A stretch of DNA of 14,159 nucleotides from an uncultured Ruminococcus sp. (GTDB lineage: Bacteria; Bacillota; Clostridia; Oscillospirales; Ruminococcaceae), in contig CABQIF010000048.1 in assembly GCA_902464115.1 (NCBI GenBank), forward strand, positions 1 to 14,159, in the 5' to 3' direction. The notes beneath the pieces are model-generated. The model saw only the letters and a list, made by a program, of their open reading frames with translations, was not told where the DNA came from and did not search any database. Shown piece after piece: positions 1-8,851 of the stretch. The position numbers and the translations under genes are program-made. The stretch's first letter is position 1. Each line of letters starts with the position of its first letter.

Positions 1-103
1 GTTTTGATGGAGGTGCAGCAGAAATCGTTTTCTTCCGTTTTCCTCTTTAAATTTGTTCGACATAGAGTGAAATAGTAGTCGCAGAAAAATAACAATTGGA
101 CAA

Positions 104-137
104 AATGAGGAACAGATTTTTACATCTGTTCCTCATT
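104..137 (-). terminator. Putative operon terminator hairpin
   Basis: A perfect 14-bp inverted repeat (AATGAGGAACAGAT at 104-117, its complement at 124-137) encloses a 6-nt loop. It begins 55 bases after the stop of the last operon gene. Read on the minus strand the stem runs into TTTTG, a short T tract. On the plus strand it is followed by CGC and then five T, so it could also serve a convergent gene arriving from the left edge. Stem length and position fit a rho-independent, possibly bidirectional terminator; the weak T tracts limit confidence. Confidence 0.7.
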
Positions 138-192
138 CGCTTTTTGTATACGCTTTTCTTCCTTTGATTTTTTCGATTTGCTGATAATCAAT

Positions 193-2877
193 TTAAAATC
201 CAATTTTATTTAATCTCGCAGAAACACGATTTAAATCAATATTCTCATCATCTAGATAATCCTGAACATCACTAAGCATTAACAGATTATCCTTATGACA
301 CTCTTCGTCTTCTCTTAGATTTTGATTCATGATTACTTGTTCTAAGAGATTGCGAACCGTTCGTGCATTTTCAAAATTGGGTTTTGTCCTGTAATACTCT
401 GTAATATCCAGCAAAAGTTGCATTGCTGACGAATCCATTTCATATCCCTTTCGCTTTAGAAAATGCAATGCAATTTCTTCCAGTTCCTCTCTTGTGTAAT
501 CTTGAAAATGCAATGTAAACGGAACTCTGGAAACCAGTCCGGGATTTACACGAATGAGTTCCTCCATTTCAGACGGATAACCTGCTAAGATAACGCAAAA
601 CTGTCCACGCTGATCTTCCATTTGTTTCAAAAGAACTGCAATTGCTTCTTCACCATAGGTTGCAGCATTGTCATCATCGTTTCTAATTAAGCTATACGCT
701 TCATCAATGAAAAGAATGCCACCCATGGCATCGTTGATTTTTGCAAGCGTTTTGGAAGCTGTTCCGCCCACATATTTACTAATGAGTCCTTGTGCATCTG
801 TTTCTGTCAGCTTTGCTTCTGGCAATACGCCTGCCTCATATAGAATACGGGACAAAATACGAGCAACTTCTGTTTTTCCTGTTCCGGGATTGCCACAGAA
901 ACACATATGCAAATTCATGTCCGAATCATTTTTGTTGCGTTTTGCATATGCTTTGATTTTCTTTATCATTCGTTTTACAGAACGCAACCCAACCAGCTGT
1001 TCCAGTTCCTCTTCAGCAGTTAGAATTTTCTTTACCATGCCTTCGCCGGTTGTCGGAACATAGATATGATTTTCCTTGATATAGGCATTTACATCCGCAA
1101 TTTCAATCGTTTTATCTTCTGTTCCAGCACAGCGTACATTTTGACACATCACAACCTGCTCAATGATATTTCGCATTTCACGGGCGTTTGCAAAATTCGG
1201 CTCTTTTCTAATATGGTCTGTAATATCCAGGATTCTATCTTTTGCCTCATCACTGATTCCATATCCTTTGTTTTTCAACATGAATGCAGCGATTTGCCCC
1301 AACTCATCTCGGTTGTAATTGGGAAAATCTAATGTAAACTGGATTCTTGATTGAAAGCCTGGATTTGATGCAAGCATTTTCGTCATCTGATTTTTATACC
1401 CTGCAAGAATCACACAAAATTCTCCACGATGGTCTTCCATCGCTTTGATTAAGGTAGACACTGCTTCGTGACCATAGTCATTACTGGAATCTCCTTGCAC
1501 AAGAGAATAGGCTTCATCAATAAACAATACCCCGCCCATTGCTTCTTCAATTATCGCAGCCGTTTTTAACGCTGTCTGTCCAACATAACCAGCAACAAGA
1601 CCGCTGCGATCTGTTTCAACGACTTTGTTTGTTCGGAGAAGTCCGTTTTCATGGAGAATGCCAGCAATCATTCGGGCAACTTCTGTTTTTCCTGTTCCCG
1701 GATTTCCGAGAAAACACATATGTAAATTTGGCTGGTCGTGACCTTTATTCGCAAGTGCATAGGCTTTTATTTTTCGGACATTGGATTTCACTGCATCCAA
1801 TCCAATGAGTGCATTCAGTTTCTTTTCCCATTTTCCGATTTTAAAATTGCCTTTTGTCCCTGACATATAGTGATGTTTGTCAAGGTCAAGCATGTTTTGA
1901 TAAAGTTCAAAGAGTTGTTCTTCAGACTGGTCTTTTAGAAAATTCTCTGCCTGTACCAGTTCCGTAACTGCATGGAATGGAGCGGCGAAAATTTCCATCA
2001 GACGTTTATTACACAATTCAGCAGACACTGCTTCGTGTATCTTATCGTTGTCAAATGTGTAAATTAATTCGGTTTTCTTTACTGGTGCGGACAAAAGAAC
2101 AAAGATTGCATTCCATGTCACTTTCAGCATGGCGGTCAACTCTGTGCTGCCATCCTCAAAAATATCAATCACATATTTCTTTTTCAGAATGCTGTCACAA
2201 GCAGAAATATGTTTGGAAAGGACTTCTTGCCAATTGATTTCCGGAAGATTCTTTTGAATTTTGGGTGGTTCGATTTCCTGATTATAGGCACATCCATAGA
2301 TATTGTTTGCCCTTATAAATTGATTCATTTTATCTGTCAACTGAAAAACTCGGTCAAGCAGCTGATCAGTAAGATGAATAAAATCCTGATTAGGAGATTC
2401 TGTATACTGTGCCATGACAGTTGGAAAAACTGCTTTCTTCCATTGGATTTCGATACCAAGCTTCAAAAGCACGCTCTGTAGAAGGGCAGAAGTACGGTCT
2501 GACAGCATATCTAATGTGTCATTTTTGGAGGAATAGCGTTTGCAAAAAGTTTCATGGAAATACTGCTGCATCTGCTCGATACTATTTTTCAAGCGATCAT
2601 AGAAAATCTCTGTTTTTTCTGCCTTTGAAACATAGGTTTTAATCTTTGAAAAGCTGGGAAAGCAGTGTATGTCTTCTTTCAGTTGCCCAAAAGATAATGA
2701 CTGTACATCAATCTTTTGGGCAACAATTTTTTCTACAAAACGCCGTATTTCATGGATGATTACTTCGCTGCGGTCATATGGCTGCGGAAACATCATATAT
2801 CCGCATATCGGACACATACAACTTTTCTCACATTCTTTTACAGTGCCGCAAGCAATACATTGATATTTTTTCATCAC
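193..2877 (-). CDS. Zinc-ribbon protein with two tandem CbbX/SpoVK-type AAA+ ATPase domains, BREX-linked accessory
   Basis: The product is 894 aa from the GTG at 2877, or 893 aa from the ATG directly after it. The N-terminus has a zinc-ribbon-like cysteine set (C7xxC10 and C22xxC25, with C16 and C20 between). Residues about 30-350 are a helical region I do not recognise. Two AAA+ domains of the CbbX/CfxQ/SpoVK type follow. The first has Walker A GNPGTGKTE 391-399, aromatic pore loop YVGQTA 431-436, Walker B GVLFIDEAY 449-457 and a probable arginine finger R511. The second has Walker A 662-670, YVGGTA 702-707, Walker B 720-728 and R784. Both ATP sites look intact. CbbX relatives form hexameric rings that remodel partner proteins by threading, so a remodeller or unfoldase role is inferred; the substrate is unknown. 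The start overlaps the brxL stop, so translation is probably coupled to brxL. It is not a core BREX-1 protein, and its position argues for an accessory role in the same defence system. Confidence 0.85.
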   Translation of the reverse strand: MMKKYQCIACGTVKECEKSCMCPICGYMMFPQPYDRSEVIIHEIRRFVEKIVAQKIDVQSLSFGQLKEDIHCFPSFSKIKTYVSKAEKTEIFYDRLKNSIEQMQQYFHETFCKRYSSKNDTLDMLSDRTSALLQSVLLKLGIEIQWKKAVFPTVMAQYTESPNQDFIHLTDQLLDRVFQLTDKMNQFIRANNIYGCAYNQEIEPPKIQKNLPEINWQEVLSKHISACDSILKKKYVIDIFEDGSTELTAMLKVTWNAIFVLLSAPVKKTELIYTFDNDKIHEAVSAELCNKRLMEIFAAPFHAVTELVQAENFLKDQSEEQLFELYQNMLDLDKHHYMSGTKGNFKIGKWEKKLNALIGLDAVKSNVRKIKAYALANKGHDQPNLHMCFLGNPGTGKTEVARMIAGILHENGLLRTNKVVETDRSGLVAGYVGQTALKTAAIIEEAMGGVLFIDEAYSLVQGDSSNDYGHEAVSTLIKAMEDHRGEFCVILAGYKNQMTKMLASNPGFQSRIQFTLDFPNYNRDELGQIAAFMLKNKGYGISDEAKDRILDITDHIRKEPNFANAREMRNIIEQVVMCQNVRCAGTEDKTIEIADVNAYIKENHIYVPTTGEGMVKKILTAEEELEQLVGLRSVKRMIKKIKAYAKRNKNDSDMNLHMCFCGNPGTGKTEVARILSRILYEAGVLPEAKLTETDAQGLISKYVGGTASKTLAKINDAMGGILFIDEAYSLIRNDDDNAATYGEEAIAVLLKQMEDQRGQFCVILAGYPSEMEELIRVNPGLVSRVPFTLHFQDYTREELEEIALHFLKRKGYEMDSSAMQLLLDITEYYRTKPNFENARTVRNLLEQVIMNQNLREDEECHKDNLLMLSDVQDYLDDENIDLNRVSARLNKIGF
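2683..2723. repeat. Perfect 13-bp inverted repeat inside the AAA+ coding sequence
   Basis: TTGCCCAAAAGAT at 2683-2695 is exactly complementary to ATCTTTTGGGCAA at 2711-2723, with a 15-nt loop. It lies in the first quarter of the tandem AAA+ gene, about 150-190 bases after its start. On the plus strand (antisense to the operon) the stem is followed by CAA and six T, so it has the shape of a terminator for antisense transcription. On the operon mRNA it would be a stable coding-region hairpin. Function is unproven. Confidence 0.5.
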
Positions 2878-5000
2878 CAGTCAACTCCCAATGCAAGCTT
2901 TGCTGCTTCCAGCGGTGTGCTATAAAAACCGACTGCAATTTCTTTTTTCAGCTTGTCCGAAAGCAGCAGATAATGATTCCGGCTGCTCTCTGGCAACAAT
3001 ATTTTTTTTGCACCTGCGTTTGCTGCTGAAACAAAAATTTCATCTAACATTGTAATCACAGGCATGGTTTCACCAGACATGACGACTCTTCCGCATATCA
3101 CCAGTGAGGGTAATACCGGACGGTTTGACAGTGCAGAATACAGTCCAACCACTTCCGCTACAGATACTTCATCGCTGACATTTCGATTCTGTAAGTCGTT
3201 ATAGTACAAACTGTAATCAAAATCCAAAGGGCTGCGTTCTACCAACTTTCCACTATTCTGCATAAAGTAATTAAACGCCGCTGTAATGCTATCTCGAACG
3301 CTCTTCGGAGCACCTGCAAGCCCTTCCACATTGTGGAAACTGAGTTTTCCTGTACCTGCCATCAGCTTATTTTCAAAACGATATACACCAACACGGCCAT
3401 CAATGGAACGTCCGATTGCGTAAACATAGCCCGATTTTCCAAAGCTTTCCGGAATCAAAGAACCGCTTGCGATTTCCGGTAAATCTACATAAAATTCTTC
3501 TTCTGTGTCAAGGTCAATGTAACCCAGCATGACATCGCTAAATTCCGCAGGATTCATTTTCCGAAGCTGTTCTTTGACTCTGCGACGGCATTCAATGGCA
3601 TATTCGAGTAATTCCTGTGCTTCTTCTTTTTCAATCTGTTCATTTGGATAGATAAGCTTTGCAAGTCCCGAAAACGTCCGTCTGACTGCGGTATCATCAC
3701 GGGTGTTAAAGTTATCATTCAAAGCGAAATACTCACCGAAGGAATTGGTGAAGTCGTACTTCCGCATCGCATGGCAGAACTCAGAAAAGCAATCGGAAAT
3801 TAGTCCATATTTGTTTGTGAAAAGACTTGCTCGCAGCTTTGGCGTTTCCCATCCCGGCAAATAGGCATGGATTCGATCGAAAAATGCAGAATCGTTGTTA
3901 AAGCCTTCCGGAAACGGTTCAAATAAATTGGTGGTTCGCAGCATATCTGCAACACTGCGGAACGTATTTCCTTCAAAAGCAATGGAAGCATCCGAACTAA
4001 TGGAATCGCTGCCTCTTGCAAAGCTGCCGTTTGCCATATAGTTTTTCATAATCTGTATCATATCGCCGGAGGTGTTGGTAATACCGCCGACTTCATCGAA
4101 TGCAACGCAGTCCCAATTTCCAACAAGTCCCACACGATGGGAAGCCATATTGTAAAACATATTGGATACCGTTGTATGACCGCTGCTCATTAGAATAGAG
4201 TAGGGGGAAAGTTCGCTGTAAGCGTGGGATTTTCCTGTTCCTCTTGGCCCTAACTCAACAAGATTATAGTTTTTCTGAATAAACGGCACAAACCGGAGCA
4301 GGTAGTGCAGTTTTTGTTTTTCATTTAGGGCATCCGGCTCATAGCCGGCGGAACGCAGAAGAAGTGTAATCCATTCTTCTTTTGTGAACTGTTTTCTTGC
4401 TTCAAATATCTCGTCAAGGTCGAGATTTGCCATTTGGATTGGCTTTAAAGCAGCGATTGAAAAAGGGGAGTCGTATCTGGATTTTTTCTTTTTCTGTTTT
4501 TGATTTCGTTTCTTTTTGTTGCCGTCAAAAATATTTTCTTCATAATCATCTTGATCAAATTCTCGTTCAAGTCCTACATATTCGATTTTAATGATACACC
4601 AGATACCGCCGACTAACAGCTTTTCATTGTGGGTGACCAAATCAGAATTGACCTCGAAATCTTTCAAATCCAGATTCGTGAAGCTTGCAATATACTTATC
4701 TTCTTTTTCATCCAGCCGGACGGTTACTTTGTCAATTACAGTATACTGTCCATTTTCCTTTATTTTTGACTTTACATAGTCGCTTTGATCGGGGCGAACA
4801 TAATTCTCGCTGAGAATTCTCTTGATTTTCTCCAAACCAATCTTAATCGCTTCTTCGTCATCGGTTGCACAGTACATTCCCAGCAAGTATTCCAGTACAT
4901 AGGTAGGAACATTTGCCCCCTTTTTCATGAGTGCAGTCAAATCTTTCCGAACCGATTTGCCGGGAAATGCTGCAATTACCTTTCTATCAAATTCATCCAT
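2874..5000 (-). CDS. brxL: BREX type 1 protein BrxL (AAA+ with Lon-like C-terminal domain)
   Basis: The product is 708 aa, the usual size for BrxL. Residues 1-160 are the N-terminal BrxL region. A very basic linker follows (KKKRNQKQKKKKSR, 162-175). The AAA+ core has Walker A GPRGTGKSH at 251-259 and Walker B VAFDE at 299-303, and includes an FFDRI segment near 373. The Lon-like domain covers about 605-700 and contains LVICGRVVMSGETMPV and AGAKKILLPES. I find no GPSAG-type serine motif and no lysine where the Lon catalytic lysine would fall, so peptidase activity is doubtful; published work on BrxL also describes a DNA-related ATPase rather than a working protease. The start is clear: GGAGGG at 5012-5007 sits 6 nt before the ATG, 20 nt after the pglZ stop. 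BrxL is needed for phage exclusion but generally not for host methylation. The stop is fused to the start of the next AAA+ gene. Confidence 0.95.
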   Translation of the reverse strand: MDEFDRKVIAAFPGKSVRKDLTALMKKGANVPTYVLEYLLGMYCATDDEEAIKIGLEKIKRILSENYVRPDQSDYVKSKIKENGQYTVIDKVTVRLDEKEDKYIASFTNLDLKDFEVNSDLVTHNEKLLVGGIWCIIKIEYVGLEREFDQDDYEENIFDGNKKKRNQKQKKKKSRYDSPFSIAALKPIQMANLDLDEIFEARKQFTKEEWITLLLRSAGYEPDALNEKQKLHYLLRFVPFIQKNYNLVELGPRGTGKSHAYSELSPYSILMSSGHTTVSNMFYNMASHRVGLVGNWDCVAFDEVGGITNTSGDMIQIMKNYMANGSFARGSDSISSDASIAFEGNTFRSVADMLRTTNLFEPFPEGFNNDSAFFDRIHAYLPGWETPKLRASLFTNKYGLISDCFSEFCHAMRKYDFTNSFGEYFALNDNFNTRDDTAVRRTFSGLAKLIYPNEQIEKEEAQELLEYAIECRRRVKEQLRKMNPAEFSDVMLGYIDLDTEEEFYVDLPEIASGSLIPESFGKSGYVYAIGRSIDGRVGVYRFENKLMAGTGKLSFHNVEGLAGAPKSVRDSITAAFNYFMQNSGKLVERSPLDFDYSLYYNDLQNRNVSDEVSVAEVVGLYSALSNRPVLPSLVICGRVVMSGETMPVITMLDEIFVSAANAGAKKILLPESSRNHYLLLSDKLKKEIAVGFYSTPLEAAKLALGVDW
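2885..2889 (-). promoter_or_regulatory. Ribosome binding site that favours a GTG start for the AAA+ gene
   Basis: GGGAG at 2889-2885 lies inside the end of brxL. It is 7 nt from the GTG at 2877 and 10 nt from the adjacent ATG at 2874. The spacing favours GTG (4-nt GTGA overlap with the brxL stop). The ATG would give a 1-nt TGATG overlap. Either choice changes the protein by one residue and implies coupling to brxL translation. Confidence 0.5.
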
Positions 5001-5020
5001 AATGATCCCTCCAAATTGCT

Positions 5021-7594
5021 TTAAAAATCAAAATCGTTGGAAAATGCAATTTTCACTGAAAATTCCGTACGTTCCATTAAATCGCCTGTTTCCTTGTCCA
5101 CAATATTGAGATAATACACTGCGTTGCCGTCGAATGCGACATTTTTCAAGGTGAACCGAATATGGAATACCCGATTCTGTGGTTCTCCGGTTTTATCGGC
5201 AACCAATGTTTGTATATTGCTGACTGGATTTGAAAACTTGTCACATAAGTAAATCTCATAGGTTGCAGGAACAACTTTTCCACCGACCGCATCAACCTGC
5301 ATAAAATCAAGGGAAAAAATATTGTTGCTGATTTTTCTGGTCATGCTGATGAGTTTTACAGGAACTTTTTTGATGTCCACAAATTTCTTTGAGGTTTTTG
5401 AGATGTTCTTGAATGTAATCACTGGAACACAGCATTCTTGCAACGATACGCCACCATGGACAAAGTTGCTGCCACCGCCTTGCTTTTGGATGCGGATGGT
5501 TTCATATGGTGTCAATCCAACCAACCCATCTGCATATTCTTCCATCGAAATATTCATGAGGACATCCGACTTGCAGGTATTATTTGCGAGAAGATACCGT
5601 TTGCCGCTTTCAAGAACATCTCCAGAAACAAGACTCGTGCTGACTTTTTCACTTTCTGCAAGGGGTTCATGAGCATACAAGAAACCATGGTCAGCAGTGA
5701 TGAGAATCTTCGAGCCACTCATAGAATTGACAATCAGACGAACTAAATTCTTGAGTTCTTCCAGTGCATCAGCACAGGCTTCAAAGACTTGATTTTCCGT
5801 AGTTGCCTTATCTCCAACAGCATCAATGGTGTTGTGATAGATATACACCACATCTGCACCGCTGACAAGTTCTCTTCGTTGGGATTGCTTCATTGTGAGC
5901 AGGGTTTCATATGTTACGGCACAGTTTTTCGGATTGGTTCTTTTTAAGATTTTATCTCTGTTTTCTGTGCCATCCGTTGGCAATCCATCACATAGCACTT
6001 TCATGGAATCAGAAATTGTCAATGATGTATGGGGGAGTAGGGCTGCCATGCCAAATTTTGTGATACTTGGAAAGACAGATTGCATGGCGGATTGTTTTGC
6101 TGTGCCGTTTGTTTCTCGCAAAAGTTTTTCGGTAAGCTCTGTCGCTACTTCATATCGTAAAGCATCAGAGATAATGACAAACACTCTGCTATCATTGGTG
6201 AGGGGCTGTACCACATACCGATAAAAATCACACTGCTGTGGAATGCCATGCAGTGCAAAACCATCTGCAACCGATTCTTTGATCAGGGAATTCCAGCTGC
6301 CATTCAGTTCTGAAAGATACCAATTCTGATAGAGATGTTCCGCAGTGACCACAGCACTTTTGAATAAGTCATCCAGCGTTCCCAATGTATTGAAAAGGCT
6401 TTTCCGGAAGTCCATATGCAGCCGTCTGTAGTACGTATCCATCCAGTACAATTCTTTACAGTAGGAATCCCACAATTCTTTCTCTGTTCCAAAGTGGAAA
6501 CCTGTAATATGAGCATAGTGAAATTCCTGCATTTTTGCGATATAATACAGACCGTCATACAAATAAGCATAGCGATTATACCACTTTGCGGTACGGCGGC
6601 TTTCTGTAACCTTCAGAATCTCTTCTGTTTTAATCACATTTTCTGCAATTTCCTGTAGGAATCTTTCAATGATGACGGCATCAATACAAGGCAGACTATC
6701 CGACTGCATCAGAATTGCTGTATCCACTTTTTCCAGACGCTCTGTAAGCCGCATATGCTCTGTAATATCGTCTGCAATCTCGAACAACTTTTCTTGTTCC
6801 GCAGAAGCATTCCATTCATCAATGAAAGCATAGCATGCCGGCTGGTGCTCCGGAGAGAGATATTTCTCTAAGCCGGACAGTATCGTTTCATCGCCAATCG
6901 CAGAAAATGCCGTGAGCAGGATATGTGTTGCAAGGTCGTACAAATCATATTTTTCATCGGCATAGCCCGTATAGCGTGCTGTCATCTCTTGCAATGCCTG
7001 CATACTGCCGAACTTTTCGATTTGTTCCAGACAGGTGTTATCCTCATGATACAGCGAATCGCAGAGAATTGTACGCAAAACGCCATGCACAGTATTCTGC
7101 TTGGTATTGCAGAGCACTGCCATGATATCAATATGTAACTGTCCAGCATTCTGATATTGCGTGCCGAAATCTTTGAGTTTTGCTGTTCGTTCCTTGCTGT
7201 CGAAAAACTTGACATAGTGTCGCATTGCTCGCCGCAGCTGTGTCGTCTGCGGAATATGCAGTTCTTCCATCTGCATGGAAACCAAATCGGCACGAAACTC
7301 CTCGCTGTAAAGCTGAATATCCCGCAGCCAGTTGTCTTCCCGATGGGAATAGGTTAGGGGGTCGTATACCAGATAATTGCTCTGGGTATCTGTTTCAGAC
7401 AAGAGCATTTTTGCTGCAAAGAAATTATCTCCGGTCAGTTTCAGGAGTTTCACGCCTGGAATCTCCAGTTCGTCCAGCATGTTTTCAAACTCCCGGTCGG
7501 AGTCGAACCAGAAAATAATTTTACGTTGGTAACAATCGGGCAATTCCGCAGCAAACCGCTCCTGCAAGGTTCGGTTAATGGTATCGATCGTCAT
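5021..7594 (-). CDS. pglZ: BREX type 1 PglZ, alkaline-phosphatase-fold protein
   Basis: The product is 857 aa, full length for type A PglZ of BREX-1. The N-terminal part (1-450) carries the family hallmarks IIFWFDSDREFE (26-37) and YDPLTYSHREDNWL (77-90). The PglZ/alkaline-phosphatase core is about 465-720, with likely metal-binding groups in IISDALRYE (474-482, D477), IYHNTIDAVGD (585-595), ITADHGFLY (632-640, D635 H636) and NFVHGGVS (710-717, H713). A beta-rich C-terminal domain follows. The alkaline-phosphatase fold suggests hydrolysis of a phosphoester or a nucleotide-related substrate, but PglZ's target is not established. The ATG overlaps the pglX-C stop as ATGA (7594-7591), with GGAGA at 7606-7602 upstream, so PglZ is probably made by coupled translation after the methyltransferase fragment. 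All expected metal ligands appear present. Confidence 0.96.
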   Translation of the reverse strand: MTIDTINRTLQERFAAELPDCYQRKIIFWFDSDREFENMLDELEIPGVKLLKLTGDNFFAAKMLLSETDTQSNYLVYDPLTYSHREDNWLRDIQLYSEEFRADLVSMQMEELHIPQTTQLRRAMRHYVKFFDSKERTAKLKDFGTQYQNAGQLHIDIMAVLCNTKQNTVHGVLRTILCDSLYHEDNTCLEQIEKFGSMQALQEMTARYTGYADEKYDLYDLATHILLTAFSAIGDETILSGLEKYLSPEHQPACYAFIDEWNASAEQEKLFEIADDITEHMRLTERLEKVDTAILMQSDSLPCIDAVIIERFLQEIAENVIKTEEILKVTESRRTAKWYNRYAYLYDGLYYIAKMQEFHYAHITGFHFGTEKELWDSYCKELYWMDTYYRRLHMDFRKSLFNTLGTLDDLFKSAVVTAEHLYQNWYLSELNGSWNSLIKESVADGFALHGIPQQCDFYRYVVQPLTNDSRVFVIISDALRYEVATELTEKLLRETNGTAKQSAMQSVFPSITKFGMAALLPHTSLTISDSMKVLCDGLPTDGTENRDKILKRTNPKNCAVTYETLLTMKQSQRRELVSGADVVYIYHNTIDAVGDKATTENQVFEACADALEELKNLVRLIVNSMSGSKILITADHGFLYAHEPLAESEKVSTSLVSGDVLESGKRYLLANNTCKSDVLMNISMEEYADGLVGLTPYETIRIQKQGGGSNFVHGGVSLQECCVPVITFKNISKTSKKFVDIKKVPVKLISMTRKISNNIFSLDFMQVDAVGGKVVPATYEIYLCDKFSNPVSNIQTLVADKTGEPQNRVFHIRFTLKNVAFDGNAVYYLNIVDKETGDLMERTEFSVKIAFSNDFDF

Positions 7595-8481
7595 TTTATC
7601 TTCTCCAAAATCTCTGCAAATTTCGCATAATTCACCTTTACGCCATCGTCAAGGTCAATATCGATCATATGGTCGGCGAGGTGGTGCACCTTTTCTTCAT
7701 AGGCATTGATTTCGTCCAGCTGTGCAGTCAGTTTCTCTTGACGCTTTTTCAGCTTCACACGCTCGGACTGTGCTGCATGTTCCATCTGGTCGCCCAGCAT
7801 GGAAAGCTGTGTCCGGTAGCGTTCCTGCAACTCGTGGACATAATCAGTGCGGACGGTAGCGACTGTGGTCTTCTCCCAGCGATGCATATAAACCAGAGCC
7901 TTGAAGGCGTTCTTCTTGCCGGAGCTGAACAGCCAATAAATCGGGCGTTTCTGATAAATTTTGCAGTGGTCGGCATAGAAGCCGTTGAGCAGGTAGTTCC
8001 GGATGGCTTCCCGTGGGGTTGCACCCTTTGTGCCGAGGGCATCGGCGATGAACTTGAGGTTCTCCTCCAGCGTGTCTTCGCCGTAGACGATTTTCACAAA
8101 CTCCACGATTTTTCCGGTGAGGTCGCTCTCTAAGTAGTCATCATCGCAAATCGGAAGCACATTGTCTTTCACGGGGAGGATGGTCTTGTACTTGCTTGCA
8201 TCCCATTCACCGCCGGCATAGCACAGCCCTTTTTCATCCAGCGAATACCGCCCGAACAGACAGCCCACGGCATAGGAGAGCAGCGACTTGATTTCCCGCT
8301 GCAAATCCGCCCGGCGGACGGTCACGTCCCTGTCCTCGACTTCCGGCGTCAACTCGTCTTGTAAGCCATAGATGTCGATGAAGATGCGGTTCAGTTCCTC
8401 TTCGTTGGATTTTAGTTTTTGAAAACGGGCTTCGCATTCTTGTGCCCATTGGTTGTATTTGTCTGAGATTAGTTTTGACAT
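7591..8481 (-). CDS. pglX: C-terminal part of split BREX-1 methyltransferase PglX (BrxX)
   Basis: The product is 296 aa. It matches the C-terminal quarter of PglX by remembered family hallmarks: EEELNRIFIDIYGLQDELTP (27-46), ISYAVGC-type and FGRYSLDEKGLCYAGG stretches, YQKRPIYWLFSSGKKNAFKA, YMHRWEKTTVATVRTDY, and a coiled-coil-like end finishing DIDLDDGVKVNYAKF. It has no methyltransferase motifs of its own; in intact PglX this region is the C-terminal domain that contacts DNA and partners. It starts at an ATG preceded by AAAGGA at 8494-8489 with 7-nt spacing, so it can be translated separately. It is in the same frame as the N-terminal part (starts 2970 nt apart), and the first in-frame stop upstream of its ATG is a TGA five codons before it. 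It is rich in GC compared with neighbouring genes. Together with the upstream part (about 816 native residues) it gives a nearly full-length PglX. Whether the halves reassemble is unknown. Confidence 0.88.
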   Translation of the reverse strand: MSKLISDKYNQWAQECEARFQKLKSNEEELNRIFIDIYGLQDELTPEVEDRDVTVRRADLQREIKSLLSYAVGCLFGRYSLDEKGLCYAGGEWDASKYKTILPVKDNVLPICDDDYLESDLTGKIVEFVKIVYGEDTLEENLKFIADALGTKGATPREAIRNYLLNGFYADHCKIYQKRPIYWLFSSGKKNAFKALVYMHRWEKTTVATVRTDYVHELQERYRTQLSMLGDQMEHAAQSERVKLKKRQEKLTAQLDEINAYEEKVHHLADHMIDIDLDDGVKVNYAKFAEILEKIK

Positions 8482-8494
8482 GATTTTATCCTTT
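8482..8494 (-). promoter_or_regulatory. Ribosome binding site for the detached pglX C-terminal part
   Basis: AAAGGA at 8494-8489 lies in the last codons of the DUF559 gene, 7 nt before the ATG at 8481, and the DUF559 stop TAA (8488-8486) lies between them. A ribosome finishing DUF559 would be placed to restart on the pglX fragment, so this short site decides whether the C-terminal half is made at all. Confidence 0.6.
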
Positions 8495-8851
8495 CACTGC
8501 TGCATCAATTTTTGCACAAACGCTGTGGAATTGGTTGTCAATTTCCCAGTTTGAAAAACGCAGAACTTGTAATTGATGCAGCTTTAAAATATCCGTTCGG
8601 ATGCGGTCGTATTCTTCACCCTCTACGGTGTAGTGTTGGCTTCCATCTACTTCTATCACGAGATTTGCAGATGAACAATAAAAGTCAACAATATAATGTT
8701 CAATCACACGTTGCCGATAAAAATGAATGGGATAATTTCTTAAAAAATCATACCACAAGTGCCGTTCCTGTCGGGTCATATTTTTTCGTAGAGTTCGTGC
8801 AATTGGCTTTAAATTTGAATGATAACCAGTATAATGATAATCTTTCTCCAT
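8486..8851 (-). CDS. DUF559 (Vsr-like, PD-(D/E)XK) small endonuclease inserted in pglX
   Basis: The product is 121 aa, typical for stand-alone DUF559 proteins. The N-terminal hallmark LRKNMTRQERHLWYDFLR (21-38) is followed by FYRQRVIEHYIVDFYC and the nuclease core, with D56 in IVDFYC, E67 and D69 in LVIEVDGSQHY, H73, then YDRIRTDILKLHQLQVLRFS (81-100). The D...E-x-D layout suits a metal-dependent nuclease of the Vsr/very-short-patch-repair type; activity and target are unknown. I chose the ATG at 8851 because AGAGG (8862-8858) sits 6 nt upstream. An in-frame ATG at 8944 would add 31 residues coded by the hairpin repeat and is unlikely. The gene overlaps the pglX-N tail by 43 nt in another frame and ends 4 nt before the pglX-C start. 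It could be a selfish element, a remnant of one, or a nuclease adopted by the BREX system. Confidence 0.85.
   Translation of the reverse strand: MEKDYHYTGYHSNLKPIARTLRKNMTRQERHLWYDFLRNYPIHFYRQRVIEHYIVDFYCSSANLVIEVDGSQHYTVEGEEYDRIRTDILKLHQLQVLRFSNWEIDNQFHSVCAKIDAAVKG

Noticed and set aside
3..50. Possible C-terminal tail of a convergent plus-strand gene (reads FDGGAAEIVFFRFPL then stop)
   Set aside because: Only 15 codons are visible, with no family match I can name, and other frames are open too. The bidirectional-looking terminator at 104-137 makes it possible, but it is not supportable.
3002..3009. A8 tract (minus strand) in brxL as a slippage phase-variation site
   Set aside because: It codes a normal Lys-containing stretch (GAKKILLP) and is short; T/A runs of 7-8 occur elsewhere in the operon without sign of switching.
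4802..4818. 7-bp palindrome AATTCTC-GCT-GAGAATT inside brxL
   Set aside because: Short, within conserved coding sequence, with no T tract or promoter context; likely chance.
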